DNA of 6,867 nucleotides from Hyphomicrobiales bacterium (GTDB lineage Bacteria > Pseudomonadota > Alphaproteobacteria > Rhizobiales > Aestuariivirgaceae), in the NCBI GenBank assembly GCA_003151375.1, contig PLXI01000273.1, positions 1-6,867 of the forward strand. Direction: 5' to 3'. The notes under the pieces are model-generated. The model did not search any database. It worked only from the letters and a program-made list of their open reading frames with translations, and was not told where the DNA came from. The position numbers and the translations under genes were made by a program. Of this stretch, positions 4,575 to 6,867 are shown in pieces. Numbering within the stretch: position 1 is the first letter of the stretch; each line of letters starts with the position of its first letter.

Positions 4575-6802
4575 TAAACATTCTCCAAAACCTCTTGCGG
4601 CAGAGTGGCAAATTCAAGTGTCACACTCGCACCATGGCCTGATGGTGCATCCGTCAGACGCAACACGCCGCCATGCTCTTCCATAATTCGCTTGACGATT
4701 GCCAAGCCAAGGCCGGTGCCCTTTTCTCGTGTTGTCATATAGGGTTCAGCCAACCGCCCGCGATTTTCTTGCGGCAAGCCAATTCCATTGTCAGTTACAC
4801 GGATGAATGGTGAAGCATTAACAAGGCCTGTGGCAATTAAAATGTGCCCGCGTGCACTCCCGGCGTCGCGCGACTCAATTGCCTCCCGCGCGTTCTTTAC
4901 CAGATTCGTAACTGCCTGCGTCAGCAAGCGCCGATCAAACTTGAACGGCTTCAACGCATTATCCAATGCAAATTCTATATCAATATCAGAAGACGTTACG
5001 CGTTGTAAAACCGTGGCTTCGCGCACCATTTCATTCAGATTGTTCATTTCAGGCACGGCTGAAGGCATGCGCGCAAAAGATGAAAACTCATCCACAATCC
5101 GCCCCAAATCACCCACTTGTCTGATGATGGTATCAGTGCACTGCTCAAACACATGCTTATCGGTTTTGATCTCCTTCAAATATTTTCGCTTCAAGCGTTC
5201 AGCAGAAAGCTGAATGGGCGTGAGCGGGTTTTTGATTTCATGGGCAATACGCCGCGCAATATCAGACCAAGCTGAATTACGCTGCGCAGACACAAGTTGA
5301 GTAATGTCATCAAACGTCAGCACATGGCCCATGGAACGTCCATCAGTGCGCCCCACCTGCCCCAGTGCATCAAGCTCTGTGGTTATGCGCACGATGAAAC
5401 TTTGCGAATGGCCCCTGACCATCATATCAACTTGCCCATCTGCCGCACCAGACGGGCGCGACAAGGCTTGTTCATAAATCTCAGCAAATTCCGGTATCAC
5501 TTCTGCCAAAGGCAGGCCCATCAATTCAGTGTCACTGCGGCCTAAATGATAAAGTGCGGCGCGGTTAAGCAATGTGATCTTGTTATCCGCCCCCAAGCCA
5601 ACCACGCCAGCGCTCACCCCTTCGAGCATGGCCTCAGTAAAGCGCCTACGCTCATCCAATTGCTCATTGGTTTGCACCAAGGCATCACGGCTTTGCGCAA
5701 TCTGTTCTGTCATCAAGTTGAATGTGTTTGACAGCCGCTGCAAATCGCCGGGCCCTTCAATCACACGCACCTTGGCGTTAAAGTTGCCGCCTGCCACATC
5801 GCGTGAAGCGTTCAACAACCGCACAATGGGCCGCACCAAACGATCCGGCAACCACATTCCTGTCCAAACAGCAGCAAGCAGGAAGATAAGCGCTACCAAT
5901 GCATAAACCAAACCAAAGGTCAGCTGAACGTTGATGGTGTCCTTTTGCAGCCTATCATAATCGGCTTTAGCATCGCTGGTTTTGGTCAACTGCTCAACCA
6001 CGTCAGGTGACACCAAACGATAAATATAGAGTTCTTCGTCAGGATAGCCTTGCAGCTTCATCAAGGCACGGATTAAATTTCCACCGCGCCCTGGAGGCAA
6101 CAAAACCACATCGCCTTTTTGGGCTTGTGCGATGGCATCATCGGGTGGCGGAATAAATTTTATTGTGTCATTCGCTGTAATATTAACCTCAACTTGCTTG
6201 CTGGAATTATTGATCACATAAATGGCCGACAGATTGCGCAAAGCGGCATGGCGCGCCACGCGCTGTAAAAACTCAGGTCTGTCTTGATTAAACATTTGCA
6301 CTTGCGGTTGCAGCACCAAATCAGAAGCAATATTGGCAAGATCAACCTTAGTGGCCTCTGAGGCATTGGTGAGATAGGCATCAGCCACCGTTGCTGCCGT
6401 ATCCACAATGGAACGAATTTGCACAGAAAACAGCGTATCCAAACCACGGTTCAATGTTACCGAGGCAAAGGCCGCCACTAAAAGCGCTGGCACCAGCGCC
6501 ACCACACTGAACAGTGTAACCAATCTGATGTGTAAGCCAGCACCTGCTGTGCCTTGTCTGCGTTCCCAGAACAAATGTACGATCTGCCCCAAGATCAAGG
6601 CCACCATGGCAACTGCAACCAATCCGTTGACCAACAACAATATGCGGATGCTGCCACTAGAAGGCTTGAACGGTGTCAAACCAGTCAGCAGCAGGAAGGT
6701 GGAAAAACCAACCACTGTTCCCAACATCACAAGTGCAATTGCCACCCAACCGGATAGGCCGCGGATACGATTTGCCAATTTGATGTCTGGCCGCTTGATC
6801 AT
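4574..6802 (-). CDS. ntrY: Nitrogen-regulation sensor histidine kinase NtrY
   Basis: NtrY is the inner-membrane histidine kinase that phosphorylates NtrX. Counting from the ATG at 6802 (742 residues), three hydrophobic helices lie near 19-41, 52-78 and 92-117. A periplasmic region of about 175 residues follows, then a fourth helix at about 294-318. Cytoplasmic parts are HAMP at about 319-373, PAS at about 385-498, and the kinase core. The H-box AHEIKNPLTP carries phosphoacceptor H521. The ATP-binding domain has N-box NLVKNA 633-638, G1 DNGIGL 671-676 and G2 GTGLGL 695-700; LAEPYMTTREK precedes G2, as is usual for NtrY. A Brucella NtrY has been described as a haem-binding redox sensor through its PAS domain; nothing here proves that for this protein. 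The start is uncertain. A TTG at 6838 would add 12 residues and the frame stays open to the window edge, but neither the TTG nor the ATG has a strong Shine-Dalgarno; I prefer the ATG. The 65 bases beyond it (6803-6867) show no clear promoter. Confidence 0.94.
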   Translation of the reverse strand: MIKRPDIKLANRIRGLSGWVAIALVMLGTVVGFSTFLLLTGLTPFKPSSGSIRILLLVNGLVAVAMVALILGQIVHLFWERRQGTAGAGLHIRLVTLFSVVALVPALLVAAFASVTLNRGLDTLFSVQIRSIVDTAATVADAYLTNASEATKVDLANIASDLVLQPQVQMFNQDRPEFLQRVARHAALRNLSAIYVINNSSKQVEVNITANDTIKFIPPPDDAIAQAQKGDVVLLPPGRGGNLIRALMKLQGYPDEELYIYRLVSPDVVEQLTKTSDAKADYDRLQKDTINVQLTFGLVYALVALIFLLAAVWTGMWLPDRLVRPIVRLLNASRDVAGGNFNAKVRVIEGPGDLQRLSNTFNLMTEQIAQSRDALVQTNEQLDERRRFTEAMLEGVSAGVVGLGADNKITLLNRAALYHLGRSDTELMGLPLAEVIPEFAEIYEQALSRPSGAADGQVDMMVRGHSQSFIVRITTELDALGQVGRTDGRSMGHVLTFDDITQLVSAQRNSAWSDIARRIAHEIKNPLTPIQLSAERLKRKYLKEIKTDKHVFEQCTDTIIRQVGDLGRIVDEFSSFARMPSAVPEMNNLNEMVREATVLQRVTSSDIDIEFALDNALKPFKFDRRLLTQAVTNLVKNAREAIESRDAGSARGHILIATGLVNASPFIRVTDNGIGLPQENRGRLAEPYMTTREKGTGLGLAIVKRIMEEHGGVLRLTDAPSGHGASVTLEFATLPQEVLENV
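4583..4586 (-). promoter_or_regulatory. Shine-Dalgarno for ntrX
   Basis: GGAG within the last codons of ntrY lies 8 bases upstream of the ntrX ATG. It confirms the start that overlaps the ntrY TAA by one base and indicates coupled but independent initiation, suited to making regulator and kinase together. Confidence 0.75.
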
Positions 6803-6867
6803 GACATGCTTATGCCCTGCACTGTTGCCCAAAATCAACAGTGCTGTGACGGTTCTGCCACAAGAGC

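Noticed and set aside
4788..5213. 141-codon open frame on the plus strand, antisense to ntrY
   Set aside because: It sits opposite the conserved kinase core, with no recognisable domain and no ribosome binding site that I could support.
810..6273. Thirteen-base exact repeat CGCTGTAAAAACT at 811-823 and 6261-6273
   Set aside because: Both copies encode the same short peptide (FLQR) on the minus strand in unrelated genes, so the match reflects shared codons and not a dispersed repeat.
6839..6867. Sigma-54 promoter upstream of ntrY (TGGCAG on the minus strand)
   Set aside because: The expected GC element of the -12 box is missing at the right spacing; only the GG half is present.

Overview
The window reads as an ordinary core-genome segment of an alphaproteobacterium. 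The evidence is the gene order ntrY-ntrX-hfq-hflX with mazG alongside, an Hfq with the alphaproteobacterial core wording (residues around WFDN and RRDG), and an NtrY/NtrX pair of the type found in that class. By eye the base composition is near 50% GC, below most rhizobia. I cannot name a genus. I see no RNA gene, insertion sequence, CRISPR array, integration site or origin, and every stretch longer than 80 bases is coding.

Layout. Positions 1-459 (+) hold the C-terminal part of mazG, whose start lies outside the window. Everything else is on the minus strand and is read from right to left. ntrY (about 6802-4574) is a membrane sensor kinase, and ntrX (4574-3186) is its response regulator. They overlap by one base (TAATG), with a good Shine-Dalgarno for ntrX inside the end of ntrY. 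A 79-base gap (3107-3185) follows, the only real intergenic space in the window. It carries a plausible extended -10 promoter and an A-rich leader for hfq. Then come hfq (3106-2861), hflX (2864-1524), a DUF1697 gene (1527-1015) and a YdeI/OmdA-family gene (1022-456). These four are chained by overlaps of 4, 1-4 and 8 bases and look like one translationally coupled unit. The last gene converges on mazG with a 4-base overlap of stop ends and no visible terminator.

How the genes work together. NtrY/NtrX is a two-component pair linked in alphaproteobacteria to nitrogen metabolism, redox or oxygen response and envelope functions. This NtrX lacks the GAFTGA loop needed to activate sigma-54 RNA polymerase, so it probably acts on sigma-70 promoters. 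Hfq (RNA chaperone), HflX (ribosome-rescue GTPase) and MazG (nucleotide pyrophosphohydrolase) are housekeeping or stress functions whose clustering is conserved in the class. The DUF1697 and OmdA genes are less characterised and appear to have been added to the end of the hfq-hflX unit, between hflX and an opposed mazG.

I found no undescribed system. The points most worth a second look are a run of six A-A-N triplets in the hfq leader that resembles an Hfq distal-face binding site, the missing GAFTGA in NtrX, the overlapping DUF1697-OmdA extension, and the terminator-free convergent end with mazG.
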